From: Fictibacillus macauensis ZFHKF-1
GTDB lineage: Bacteria > Bacillota > Bacilli > Bacillales > Fictibacillaceae
Reading direction: 5' to 3'
DNA length: 64,000 nucleotides
Assembly (NCBI RefSeq): GCF_000269865.1
Contig: NZ_AKKV01000023.1
Coordinates: 54,090-118,089, forward strand
The translations under genes were made by a program, and so were the position numbers. The notes under the pieces were generated by a model, which was not told the origin of the DNA, did not search any database, and was given only the letters and a program-made list of their open reading frames with translations. Below are positions 17,017-24,825 of the stretch, in pieces (positions within the stretch are counted from its first letter, which is position 1; every line of letters begins with the position of its first letter).

Positions 17017-17638
17017 GATCGATGTCCCTTTTAAGATACGAGCAATGGGGTATGCTTTTTACTTTCCTATCCTCCCATTACTCGCCTTTATGTATTATTG
17101 GCTAAACGGCGAGTCGGAATTTTCCTTTCAGTTACTAAAACAAATGGAATTCTTAATCGCACCATTTTCTGTTTGGTGGATCGCCTTTCTATTTTATGAT
17201 TATTACGAAGAAAAAGGCGACGAGTTACTGTTTAGTTATCCATTAAAAGCGCGCGAACACGGTCTATTAACACTGGTTGTATTTGGTGGTTTTTACTTAG
17301 CGCTCATTTTGCTGTGCTCGATACTTTTATCTCTACGTATTTCAAACAGCAATATGCTTCTTCTCTTTTTACAATTCGGTTCACAGACGGTTCTCTACAT
17401 TGGAATTGCCTTTTCACTCGTAATAATTTCTAAAAAAGTGATGATTCCACTCTTATTTGTTGGTGTTTATGTTTCTACAGAATTTCTAACAGAAGGAAGT
17501 ATTCTCCCCTTTCATATTATGTTATTCAACCAGCAATCCCTCGCGTTCAATGAAATTAAGATAAATGTATTAGGTAACTTACTCTTCGGCTCTGTCTTGT
17601 TGACGATGGGTCATCTTATTTTAAAACGTAAATTATAA
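17006..17638 (+). CDS. ABC transporter second membrane subunit
   Basis: The 210-residue protein has six hydrophobic segments (about 16-33, 50-65, 88-110, 120-145, 147-165 and 185-205). The soluble loop YDYYEEKGDELLFSYPLKAREHG is like the cytoplasmic coupling region of ABC-2-type permeases. The ATG overlaps the end of the ATPase gene, so the three proteins are co-translated parts of one exporter. No closer family is recognised. Confidence 0.65.
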   Translation: MFTRIDVPFKIRAMGYAFYFPILPLLAFMYYWLNGESEFSFQLLKQMEFLIAPFSVWWIAFLFYDYYEEKGDELLFSYPLKAREHGLLTLVVFGGFYLALILLCSILLSLRISNSNMLLLFLQFGSQTVLYIGIAFSLVIISKKVMIPLLFVGVYVSTEFLTEGSILPFHIMLFNQQSLAFNEIKINVLGNLLFGSVLLTMGHLILKRKL

Positions 17639-17645
17639 GTAAAAA

Positions 17646-17674
17646 AGCACCGAATCCTATCTCGATTCGGTGCT
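17646..17674. terminator. bidirectional terminator
   Basis: AGCACCGAATC (17646-17656) pairs with GATTCGGTGCT (17664-17674). A six-base A-run on the left gives the minus-strand T-tail. It ends both the ABC operon and the converging phosphatase gene. Confidence 0.85.
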
Positions 17675-17679
17675 ACCTC

Positions 17680-18558
17680 TTATTTCGTTACCGCAAGCTC
17701 AAGCTCGGCTTCTTTTTTCAAAACAAGCTCAATAGCGTGCGCTACGCCATTTTCATCATTTGTTAATGTGACATAGTCGCTATGTCGCTTGATTTCATTT
17801 TCAGCATTGCCCATAGCTACCGCAAAGCCCGCCGCTTCAAACATCGGAAGGTCATTGAACTGATCACCAATGGCAACGGTGTTTTCCATAGGAATTTGTA
17901 AGTACTCTGCCATGACTTTTAGGCCGTTTCCTTTGTTTCCTGTAATATTCATCACTTCAATGTTGAATGGCGATGAAGTAGTCACATACACACCGTCCAT
18001 TGCGTTCATAACGTTTAATAAACGCTCTTTTTGTGCGGGATCTAACACAAGCATGAAAAACTTCTGAATCGCGAGTTCCTCATCTTCTAATAAGTCTTCA
18101 ATGGAATCAAATAGCTGTGGATCTTCCACAACCCTCGTCATTTTTCCGAAGTTCTCATCATCATAATGAGAAGCAGGAATTGTGCCTGAAGCAAGCACTT
18201 CCTCTAAACGCTCACTCCACTTCCTTTGAATGAACGTCCCTTTATTCGTATACAGTTTAAAAGGAACTGCTTCCTGTTCCACTTTTTCCGCGATGCGTAG
18301 ATTTTGTTCGTGCGATAATGATGTGAGCTCCAATAGCTTTCCATCTGCATAAACGGCCGTTCCGTTACTTCCACCCATCGGAAGTTGTAAGTTATATTGA
18401 TCTAACACGGTTTGAATGGATTCTGGTGCTCTCCCCGATAAGACCATCACTTTATGGCCAAGGCTTTGAGCGTTTTGAATGGCTGCGATATTCTCTAGAC
18501 TAATTTCATTGCTAGATGATAACGTCGTCCCATCCATATCAAGTGCAAATAATATCAT
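17680..18558 (-). CDS. HAD-superfamily Cof-type sugar/nucleotide phosphatase
   Basis: A 292-residue protein with the HAD motifs in order: ALDMDGTTL (nucleophile Asp and general acid Asp, residues 6 and 8), VLSGRAPE (motif II), a C2B-type cap, Lys of motif III in GNKGNGLKVMAEYL, and AIGDQFNDLPMFEAAG (motif IV, the two metal Asp). Cof proteins dephosphorylate sugar phosphates, pyridoxal phosphate, FMN or similar; the substrate here is not defined. It is a single-gene unit with the terminator at 17646-17674. Confidence 0.85.
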   Translation of the reverse strand: MILFALDMDGTTLSSSNEISLENIAAIQNAQSLGHKVMVLSGRAPESIQTVLDQYNLQLPMGGSNGTAVYADGKLLELTSLSHEQNLRIAEKVEQEAVPFKLYTNKGTFIQRKWSERLEEVLASGTIPASHYDDENFGKMTRVVEDPQLFDSIEDLLEDEELAIQKFFMLVLDPAQKERLLNVMNAMDGVYVTTSSPFNIEVMNITGNKGNGLKVMAEYLQIPMENTVAIGDQFNDLPMFEAAGFAVAMGNAENEIKRHSDYVTLTNDENGVAHAIELVLKKEAELELAVTK

Positions 18559-18814
18559 GATGTCGTTTCCCCTTTCAAAGCAAACACTATCTCTCGATTA
18601 TAAATCTTTTAGCACCGAACGAACACGAAATTGCTTATGGTATCTTTTGTAAAATAGTTCCCAGGAAGCATACTACATGGGTTGGGAGGTAATATGATTA
18701 TAGTTTCATCACAAAAATCCCACCATGATTCTTTTGAAAATGGTACGATGAGAACTGTATTTATATGTGAAGCAATACAATGAATGCCAAAAATTTACTC
18801 GAGGAGGATACATA

Positions 18815-19117
18815 ATGTCCGATCTAACAACCATTATGAAAGCCATTAATGACTTCCGCGATGCCCGTAACTGGGGTCCAGCACACAATCCAAAAGACCT
18901 TGCGATTTCCATCTCGATTGAAGCGGCGGAATTACTTGAAGACTTTCAATGGCGTACGAACGAACAAGCACTACAAGATAATAGCGAAAACATTTCAGAA
19001 GAAATCGCCGACATTCTTATTTATACGTTAACGCTTTGTTCCGAGCTCAATCTTGATGTGAGCGAAATTATTCACAGTAAAATTAAGAAAAACGGAAAGA
19101 AATATCCGGTGAAATAA
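18815..19117 (+). CDS. MazG-like nucleotide pyrophosphohydrolase
   Basis: The 100-residue protein has the all-alpha MazG/dCTPase fold signature: SIEAAELLEDFQW (first Glu pair) and EEIADILIYTLTLC (second Glu/Asp pair), giving the E-x3-E ... E-x3-D magnesium site. It probably hydrolyses non-canonical or excess (d)NTPs to NMP and pyrophosphate. GAGGAGG lies 8 nt before ATG 18815; the longer frame begins 16 codons upstream without such a site. It is a single gene closed by the terminator at 19122-19154. Confidence 0.8.
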   Translation: MSDLTTIMKAINDFRDARNWGPAHNPKDLAISISIEAAELLEDFQWRTNEQALQDNSENISEEIADILIYTLTLCSELNLDVSEIIHSKIKKNGKKYPVK

Positions 19118-19121
19118 AGGA

Positions 19122-19154
19122 AAATGAGATTTAGCGCGCTGCTAAATCTCATTT
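19122..19154. terminator. bidirectional terminator
   Basis: AAATGAGATTTAGC (19122-19135) pairs perfectly with GCTAAATCTCATTT (19141-19154). The stop codon of the converging membrane-protein gene lies in the right arm. Confidence 0.8.
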
Positions 19155-19936
19155 CTTTGAACTTTATGGTAAGTGTCCTCCATAACTTTTCCCATACATA
19201 ATTTAAGCGCCAGTATACTACATACACCAATAAGAAATGTCGTTAGATTCGGAAAATAAAGATGCCAACCGATCGTGAAAAGATACACACTATAATACAT
19301 CACTTTAGCAACAACATATTCTTTATGGACAACCACACCAAACGTCGTCATTTCTTCTAAACGACGCACTGGCTTAATTGATAACAAAAGAATGCCTACG
19401 ACAATGCTTGAAAAGAAAACAGAATCCTCAACAATGGCACACGCTACTGCAAAAACGTAACTTAATCGGTCAAGCGTCGTCATAGACGATATGAGCGCAG
19501 TATGCTCTAACGCCTCGCCCATTTTTACAATACGCCACAAACTCACATTTAACGAAAGCCCTCGCTGCTTGACCGTCGCCACAACCGAAACCCATAACAT
19601 ATAGTTTACTGTAAATAAACCAAACAAAATCAGCAACAAAATGAGCGGAGAAACATGCTTGTATGTGTAAGGAATTACCATCATAAATAAAAACCCCTCA
19701 CTATACAGCGAAAAAAAGATCACATTCATTCTCTTTTTCTTATCACGTAGCTGTTCATGATACAGTAAGGACAACATAAAGCTACTCCACACAACAAGTA
19801 CCATAATCCCGGCTAAGACAATAGCCAATTTTAACAAACTACCAACCGATGACTCTTGATCAATGATTCCTATATAACCTACAATCAGCGCATAATACAC
19901 AATAAATAAGCTCGTAAGACCCTTCAAAAATACCAC
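19142..19936 (-). CDS. multi-pass membrane protein, unknown
   Basis: A 264-residue protein with about seven or eight hydrophobic helices spread over its length and short basic loops (HEQLRDKKKRMN, KQRGLSLN). No motif of a known transporter or enzyme is seen. The start is GTG at 19936 with a weak GGTGATGG region before it; a TTG three codons in (after GGGGTGG) is an alternative. The next small membrane-protein gene lies 45 bp upstream on the same strand, so they may be co-transcribed. Confidence 0.55.
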   Translation of the reverse strand: MVFLKGLTSLFIVYYALIVGYIGIIDQESSVGSLLKLAIVLAGIMVLVVWSSFMLSLLYHEQLRDKKKRMNVIFFSLYSEGFLFMMVIPYTYKHVSPLILLLILFGLFTVNYMLWVSVVATVKQRGLSLNVSLWRIVKMGEALEHTALISSMTTLDRLSYVFAVACAIVEDSVFFSSIVVGILLLSIKPVRRLEEMTTFGVVVHKEYVVAKVMYYSVYLFTIGWHLYFPNLTTFLIGVCSILALKLCMGKVMEDTYHKVQRNEI

Positions 19937-19981
19937 CCCATCACCTAAACACCGCCCCCATTTAGGAAGCGATGTAGTTTG

Positions 19982-20236
19982 TTACTTTTCATTTTTTCTA
20001 AAGAAATCATACTTAATAACATATTCCAACATTATATGGATCACCGCCACTCCTGCTGGCATTAACGCTGCGAACTGCAGTGGATATTTTTCAGGCGGTT
20101 GATTATTAAGCCAGTACGAGAAAGTGAAAACATATATTAAAGACACAATGATCGCTGTTATATTTATTTCTCTTTTCTTTTTCTGAAGCATATGAGCACA
20201 CACCTTAGATGAAATTTGCGATAAGAACACCTTCAT
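19982..20236 (-). CDS. small two-helix membrane protein, unknown
   Basis: The 84-residue protein has a basic N-terminal third (AHMLQKKKREINI) and two hydrophobic helices (about 28-43 and 55-72). AGAGGGGGAA precedes the ATG by 9 nt. It lies just upstream of, and in line with, the larger membrane protein. No family recognised. Confidence 0.55.
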   Translation of the reverse strand: MKVFLSQISSKVCAHMLQKKKREINITAIIVSLIYVFTFSYWLNNQPPEKYPLQFAALMPAGVAVIHIMLEYVIKYDFFRKNEK

Positions 20237-20340
20237 TGTACCGCTATTCCCCCTCTAAAAAAACACACTTTATATAAATATTGTAAAAAATAGAATACAC
20301 CTAAAGAATTCAACATGAACAATTTCACATAGAAAAATTT

Positions 20341-20349
20341 TGATATAAT
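20341..20349 (+). promoter_or_regulatory. extended -10 promoter
   Basis: TGATATAAT (20341-20349) is a perfect extended -10 element; no good -35 is seen. It lies 35 bp before a small membrane-protein gene. Confidence 0.5.
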
Positions 20350-20384
20350 GGATATAGCAGTGAAAAAAGGGGAAGAGAACAACT

Positions 20385-20558
20385 ATGAAAACACTTTTAA
20401 AACTCATCATTGTACTAACAGGGGTTTTCGCTATTGCAGATATTATTGTAGGTTTTCACTTTTCAGAAACAGCAGATTTTCTAAACCGTCTTTCAAAAGC
20501 AGTCTTAGCTCTAGCGCTTTTTCTGTATGTGAAGTATTATACGAAGGCTGTGGATTGA
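20385..20558 (+). CDS. 57-residue membrane protein, unknown
   Basis: A short gene starting MKTLLKLIIVLTGVFAIADI and ending KYYTKAVD. It has two hydrophobic helices (4-24 and 36-50). Support for it: an extended -10 promoter at 20341-20349, an AAAAGGGG site (20365-20372, rather far at 12 nt), and an intrinsic terminator 14 bp after the stop. Overlapping frames on either strand lack such signals. Function unknown; possibly a small stress or membrane-tuning protein. Confidence 0.6.
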   Translation: MKTLLKLIIVLTGVFAIADIIVGFHFSETADFLNRLSKAVLALALFLYVKYYTKAVD

Positions 20559-20571
20559 GGAAAGCAAAATC

Positions 20572-20599
20572 AAGGGGATCTGGTAGATGCCCTTTTTTT
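20572..20599 (+). terminator. intrinsic terminator
   Basis: AAGGG...ATCT pairs with AGAT...CCCTT with one G-G mismatch, followed by seven T in a row. Confidence 0.65.
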
Positions 20600-20660
20600 G
20601 TAGTTATAAAACAATGATTTGCTGTTTTTGATATACCTATGTTTAGTAAGGGGGGATTAA

Positions 20661-21869
20661 GTGATAGTAAATAGCAATCGAAGTAAAATAAAATTATTAA
20701 TATTTTCAGATTCGTTATCAAAATTAGGGAATATGGCAGAGGGTATTGCGCTAGCCACATTTGTGTATACGTTAACTCAATCTAGTCTACTGTTTGGATT
20801 ATTTTTATTTTTTCGATTTGTTCCAGAATTGATTGTTGGACCGTATTCTGGTTATCTTGCGGATAAATATTCTAGAAAAACTATTACGACAACCGTAAAT
20901 ATAGTTTTAGCTGTACTAAGCCTTTTATTAATCGTTTTTATTGAGCATTACACTATGATCTTAATCATTACGACAATAGCGAGCTTTGTAAAAACAGTGT
21001 TTAAACCTTCATTTATGTCTAGCATTCCATTTTTCGTTAGTGAATCAGAATTACCTAGTGTGAATCGATGGTTTGGGGTCTTTAGTGGCGTTTCTAGAGT
21101 GGTAGGCTCCTCTATAGCTGCTTTTGTAATCGTCTCTAATTTTATTGAATTTATATTTATACTAAATGCTTTAACTTACTTTATATTTGCTGTTGTTTGT
21201 TGGATAAGTATTCCTACTAATAAAAGAGATTCCTCTATGAATTCTGAGTTAGAAAAAGAGCATTTAGGTACATACAAGGATGCTTTAAACTATCTCTGGG
21301 AAAGTAAAAAAATTCTTGGCTTAGTAATAGGATCCACAATACTGTGGGGGTGTTTAGCACTATCAGACACTCTCTTAGTCCCTACTTTAGGAGCTGCTAG
21401 GGTCGGTGGAGAGGATGTTTATGGCTTTTACCGAATCATTTCAGCAATCGGTATGATCATTGGTTCTTACTTATCTTATAAATGGTATCGTCTTTTTCAA
21501 AGTCATGGAAAACATTTAATTGGATTTTATATACCAATCATAGTAATGTGTTTGTTTACATTACTAATCCCTTTCTCGCCATTCTTTTTAGGCTATCTAT
21601 TTTATTTAATAATCTGGATTGCTATGGATTTACCTTCAAATTTACTGAATGTTGAGTTACAAACAGTACCTAATAAAATTAGGGGGAAAATTATAGCGTT
21701 AGCAGATGCAGTGGATGGTATTCTTTTTTCCTTAATAACATTATTGTTACCATTATTAACGGAAATTTATGAACCAGGGATAATTTTAAAAATATCACCA
21801 ATTCCCTTTATTATAATAATAGGTATATTACTGATTAGCTCCCTCGTAAAAAACAAAGGTAGGAAATGA
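20661..21869 (+). CDS. MFS transporter, EntS/MefA-like drug or siderophore exporter type
   Basis: A 402-residue protein of 12 helices beginning KLLIFSDSLSKLGNMAEGIALATFVY, with the loop YSGYLADKYSRKTITTT between helices 2 and 3, as in the EntS/MefA (DHA3) branch of the MFS. It is predicted to export a drug, siderophore or similar compound by proton exchange. The GTG start follows AAGGGGGG. The gene is clearly more AT-rich than the core genes and uses many ATA and TTA codons, as does the next gene, which suggests acquisition by transfer. No regulator adjoins it. Confidence 0.75.
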   Translation: MIVNSNRSKIKLLIFSDSLSKLGNMAEGIALATFVYTLTQSSLLFGLFLFFRFVPELIVGPYSGYLADKYSRKTITTTVNIVLAVLSLLLIVFIEHYTMILIITTIASFVKTVFKPSFMSSIPFFVSESELPSVNRWFGVFSGVSRVVGSSIAAFVIVSNFIEFIFILNALTYFIFAVVCWISIPTNKRDSSMNSELEKEHLGTYKDALNYLWESKKILGLVIGSTILWGCLALSDTLLVPTLGAARVGGEDVYGFYRIISAIGMIIGSYLSYKWYRLFQSHGKHLIGFYIPIIVMCLFTLLIPFSPFFLGYLFYLIIWIAMDLPSNLLNVELQTVPNKIRGKIIALADAVDGILFSLITLLLPLLTEIYEPGIILKISPIPFIIIIGILLISSLVKNKGRK

Positions 21870-21948
21870 TATCTGAAAAAGAGAAATGAGGGTAAGTAAT
21901 TATTTTAAGAATACAGTCATATGAGGCATTCAACACATCAATCATAAC

Positions 21949-22041
21949 TCAATTCATTTTTTTAGAAGTAGGAACAAATTCTGCTCCATCAATCAGTGCT
22001 TCTTTTCCAGAAGATGTTTCCTCTAATCTCCATATTGAGAT
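21949..22041 (-). pseudogene. possible remnant of a protein C-terminus
   Basis: The stretch 21870-22173 holds no intact gene. Within it the minus strand has a 30-codon open segment, RLEETSSGKEALIDGAEFVP being typical of real protein, ending at TGA 21949. A stop lies directly upstream in the same frame and the protein-like reading continues in another frame (LPETMLCAENHGVNLN), as if frameshifted. The parent family is not identified. It could be chance. Confidence 0.25.
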
Positions 22042-22173
22042 TTACACCATGGTTTTCAGCACACAACATTGTTTCAGGTAATCTTATTAATATTTCACGT
22101 ATATTATACAAATTACGGAAATTTTTATCATGTATATGATAACATTATAGAAAAAGATACAGAGGCTATAACC

Positions 22174-23817
22174 ATGAATGAACTTGTGTTTGAAAAAAAT
22201 TCTACTCTCGACAATATACTTACTGTACAATCACTACATCTGAATAACTATCCTATTGTATATATACTTTATAATGATAAAAAAAAGCCATCTGTCTATA
22301 TTGGACAAACAGTTCACGCTTCAAGACGCTTGAAGAACCATATGGAGAATGACAAGCGAAAAAATTTGAACCACTCTATACTAATTGGACACGAGAAGTT
22401 CAATCAGTCTGCAACATATAATATCGAGTCAAATTTAATTAACTATTTTATCGCTGATAACCACTATCAATTGCAAAACGTGAGCCAAACTAAATCGAGG
22501 GTAATGCATAATTACTATCAGAAATCTTTCTATAATGAAGAAATCTTTCATTTAATTTGGGAGGAACTTAGAAAAGAGCAAATAGTGACTGACACTATTG
22601 AAAATCTTAGAAACAAGGACATTTATAAGTTATCACCTTATAAGGAACTCTCTACTCAGCAGCTCGATATAAAAAATGAAATTCTCAATTTTTGTAAAGA
22701 ATATGTACACAAAGAGGGGAATCACGTAATTACTATTGAAGGCGATGCCGGAACAGGTAAAAGTGTTTTATTAAGCTCTCTGTTTAATACCATTCAAGAT
22801 TTGGCTAAAGATGCTAGCTCTTTTTTATACGGAACAGATAATTACTTGCTAGTGAATCATACGGAGATGCTAAAGACATATAAAAGCATTGCCAACAGTC
22901 TACCAAACTTGAAGAAAAAGAATCTTCTTAAGCCAACGCCCTTTATTAATACGAAGAATAAGTCTAATGAAACGGTAGATATCGTACTAATCGACGAAGC
23001 TCATTTGCTTCTGACGAAAGAAGATCCTTATAACAATTTTCGTTCCCATAATCAACTAGATGAAATTATTAAGCGTAGTAAAATCTCCATCGTTATCTTT
23101 GATCCAAAACAAGTATTGAAGATAAAAAGTTATTGGAACGATAGGTTGTTAGAAGAAATAACCCATCAGTATAATGTGAAAACTGTAAAGCTTACAGATC
23201 AAATGAGAATGCACGCCAATTTAGAAACTATCAAATGGATTGACCATTTTGTTGCAAAGAAAATTCTTACTATGCCGTCAAAAGAAGACTCCTCATTCGA
23301 GCTTGAATTTTTTGAAGATGCTGATACGTTTAAAAAAGCTATTGAACGTAAAAACAACGAAATCGGACTTTCTCGAATTGTATCAACCTTTGATTATATT
23401 CATAAAAAAGACGGAAAAACTTATTTCGTTGATGAAGAAGGAATTAACATGCCTTGGAATAGCACCCAGGATAGTATTACGTGGGCAGAAGGTCCAAGCT
23501 CTATTAAGGAAGTTGGATCCATTTATACTGTACAGGGGTTTGACTTAAATTACGTTGGTGTAGTTCTTGGTCCTTCCGTAAGCTATGATAGAAAAACAGA
23601 CGAACTCGTCATTGATTCGTCCAAATACAAAGATATAGGTGCATTCACTTCAAGAACAGATCTGTCACCTGAAAAAAACCAAGAAATTAAAGAAGAAATT
23701 ATTTTAAATTCTATTAATGTCCTTATGAAGCGGGGTATTCATGGACTATATATTTACGCAACAGATTCTAAATTAAGAGAAAGACTACTCGAGTTGAAAA
23801 AGAAAAGACGATTTTGA
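22174..23817 (+). CDS. GIY-YIG nuclease fused to DUF2075 helicase-like P-loop domain
   Basis: The 547-residue protein joins two modules. Residues 27-95 are a GIY-YIG nuclease: IVYILYN, then VYIGQT (41-46), the Arg pair RRLKNH (51-56) and the catalytic-type Glu85 in NIESNLI. Residues about 160-547 are a DUF2075 domain: Walker A GDAGTGKS (190-197), Walker B VLIDEAH (271-277), QMRMHAN and a C-terminal SIYTVQGFDLNYVGVVLGP ... RGIHGLYIYATD like superfamily-1 helicase motifs V/VI. ATG 22174 has AGAGG 8 nt upstream; the open frame runs 35 codons further. AT-rich, isolated; a single-gene defence nuclease is one possibility. Confidence 0.75.
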   Translation: MNELVFEKNSTLDNILTVQSLHLNNYPIVYILYNDKKKPSVYIGQTVHASRRLKNHMENDKRKNLNHSILIGHEKFNQSATYNIESNLINYFIADNHYQLQNVSQTKSRVMHNYYQKSFYNEEIFHLIWEELRKEQIVTDTIENLRNKDIYKLSPYKELSTQQLDIKNEILNFCKEYVHKEGNHVITIEGDAGTGKSVLLSSLFNTIQDLAKDASSFLYGTDNYLLVNHTEMLKTYKSIANSLPNLKKKNLLKPTPFINTKNKSNETVDIVLIDEAHLLLTKEDPYNNFRSHNQLDEIIKRSKISIVIFDPKQVLKIKSYWNDRLLEEITHQYNVKTVKLTDQMRMHANLETIKWIDHFVAKKILTMPSKEDSSFELEFFEDADTFKKAIERKNNEIGLSRIVSTFDYIHKKDGKTYFVDEEGINMPWNSTQDSITWAEGPSSIKEVGSIYTVQGFDLNYVGVVLGPSVSYDRKTDELVIDSSKYKDIGAFTSRTDLSPEKNQEIKEEIILNSINVLMKRGIHGLYIYATDSKLRERLLELKKKRRF

Positions 23818-23894
23818 GTGAAATTAAAATGAAAGCTCGGTCAACTTTCAATTCAGCCTAAACATTGCTGTTTATTATGAATGTTGACATACCA

Positions 23895-23925
23895 AACCCT
23901 TCTAAGATAAATAGAAGGGTTCTAT
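23895..23925. terminator. hairpin terminator
   Basis: AACCCTTCTA (23895-23904) pairs with TAGAAGGGTT (23912-23921). The T-tail is short. It is placed between the converging GIY-YIG/DUF2075 gene and rlmH. Confidence 0.6.
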
Positions 23926-23971
23926 TTGTATAAAATAACAATCATTTAACTTTTTGTTTTTAAATCCTCAC

Positions 23972-24451
23972 TCACTTATGATAAGGCTCCCCCCGCACAA
24001 TCCGAAACGCGCGATACACCTGCTCTACCAACACCAATTTCATCAGCTGATGCGGATAGGTAATTCGTCCAAATGAGATTTTCTCATTTGCGCGTTTCAT
24101 TACGTCGTCGCTTAAGCCGAGGGATCCGCCGATAACGAAGGCGACTTTGCTTTTGCCGTAGGTGGCGAGCTGGTCGAGGTTGGCGGCGAGGTCTTCGGAG
24201 GAGATGAGTTTGCCTTCGATGGCCATGGCGATGACGTGGGCATCGGGTGGGATTTTGGCGAGAAGGCGATCGCCTTCTGCTTTTTTGACAATGTGCATTT
24301 CTTGGGAACTTAAGGTTTCGGGTGCTTTTTCGTCGGGTACTTCGATAATGTCGATTTTGGCGTACGGTCGTAAGCGCTTTGTATATTCGTCGATTCCAAG
24401 TTTTAAGTATTTCTCTTTTAGCTTACCGACAGTGATAATTAAGATATTCAC
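23972..24451 (-). CDS. rlmH: 23S rRNA pseudouridine1915 N3-methyltransferase RlmH
   Basis: A 159-residue SPOUT-class methyltransferase, the usual length. It has the conserved start [26 protein letters not shown], the SAM-binding knot segment [13 protein letters not shown] and the C-terminal [26 protein letters not shown]...YHK. It methylates pseudouridine 1915 in helix 69 of 23S rRNA on assembled 70S ribosomes. The start is GTG with AAAGGAG 9 nt upstream. The position next to htrC and the wal operon is the standard Bacillus arrangement, so the conserved origin-proximal core begins here. Confidence 0.95.
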   Translation of the reverse strand: MNILIITVGKLKEKYLKLGIDEYTKRLRPYAKIDIIEVPDEKAPETLSSQEMHIVKKAEGDRLLAKIPPDAHVIAMAIEGKLISSEDLAANLDQLATYGKSKVAFVIGGSLGLSDDVMKRANEKISFGRITYPHQLMKLVLVEQVYRAFRIVRGEPYHK

Positions 24452-24477
24452 AGGGTATAACTCCTTTTATAAACAAC

Positions 24478-24722
24478 TTATCCACAGACTTTATCCACAT
24501 ATACACAGATTCTATCCACATTTAGTATGGGCTCACGTGTTCGATACTTTATATATGGCCTTTTTTTCGCAATAATGACAGGTTGTTGATAACTTTGCTT
24601 CTTCTGTTAATAACTCAAGATCTGGGTACTTTTCGGTTTCATCCACAATCTCGTCAATCCCAATGTCCACATGTTCTTCGCAGCAATAATGTATCATATA
24701 TAAACTCCTTTACTTATCCACA
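24478..24722. other. DnaA-box cluster outside oriC
   Basis: Perfect TTATCCACA boxes lie at 24478-24486, 24491-24499 and 24714-24722, with a one-mismatch box (CTATCCACA) at 24512-24520. All are in the same orientation and flank the small CxxH/CxxC gene, about 30 kb from dnaA. They could titrate DnaA or regulate rlmH and yyzF. Confidence 0.7.
24533..24697 (-). CDS. yyzF: CxxH/CxxC small protein (YyzF/BA_5709 type)
   Basis: The 54-residue protein begins MIHYCCEEHVDIGIDEIVDE and ends CHYCEKKAIYKVSNT, giving a C-x2-H pair near the start (CCEEH region) and a C-x2-C pair (C40, C43) near the end, as in the short family found beside rlmH in many Bacillaceae. The cysteines probably bind zinc; the role is unknown. 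AAAGGAG is about 6 nt before the ATG. It is too short for most gene callers. DnaA boxes lie on both sides. Confidence 0.85.
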   Translation of the reverse strand: MIHYCCEEHVDIGIDEIVDETEKYPDLELLTEEAKLSTTCHYCEKKAIYKVSNT

Positions 24723-24778
24723 ATTTCAATTTCTCTTGATATTGTAACACAAAGCGTGGCTCTTTATTGCCTCTCAAA

Positions 24779-24816
24779 AAGAAACCAGTGGGCGCTCGTT
24801 CGCTCACTGGTTTCTT
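24779..24816 (-). terminator. terminator of htrC
   Basis: AAGAAACCAGTG (24779-24790) pairs with CACTGGTTTCTT (24805-24816). The minus-strand T-run comes from the A-tract at 24776-24780. Confidence 0.85.
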
Positions 24817-24825
24817 CGTCATGAC

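Noticed and set aside
18694..18783. 29-codon ORF with GGGAGG before ATG, upstream of the MazG-like gene
   Set aside because: The spacing of 4 nt is too short, the product has no recognisable feature, and no attenuator follows. It could be a leader peptide, but the evidence is thin.
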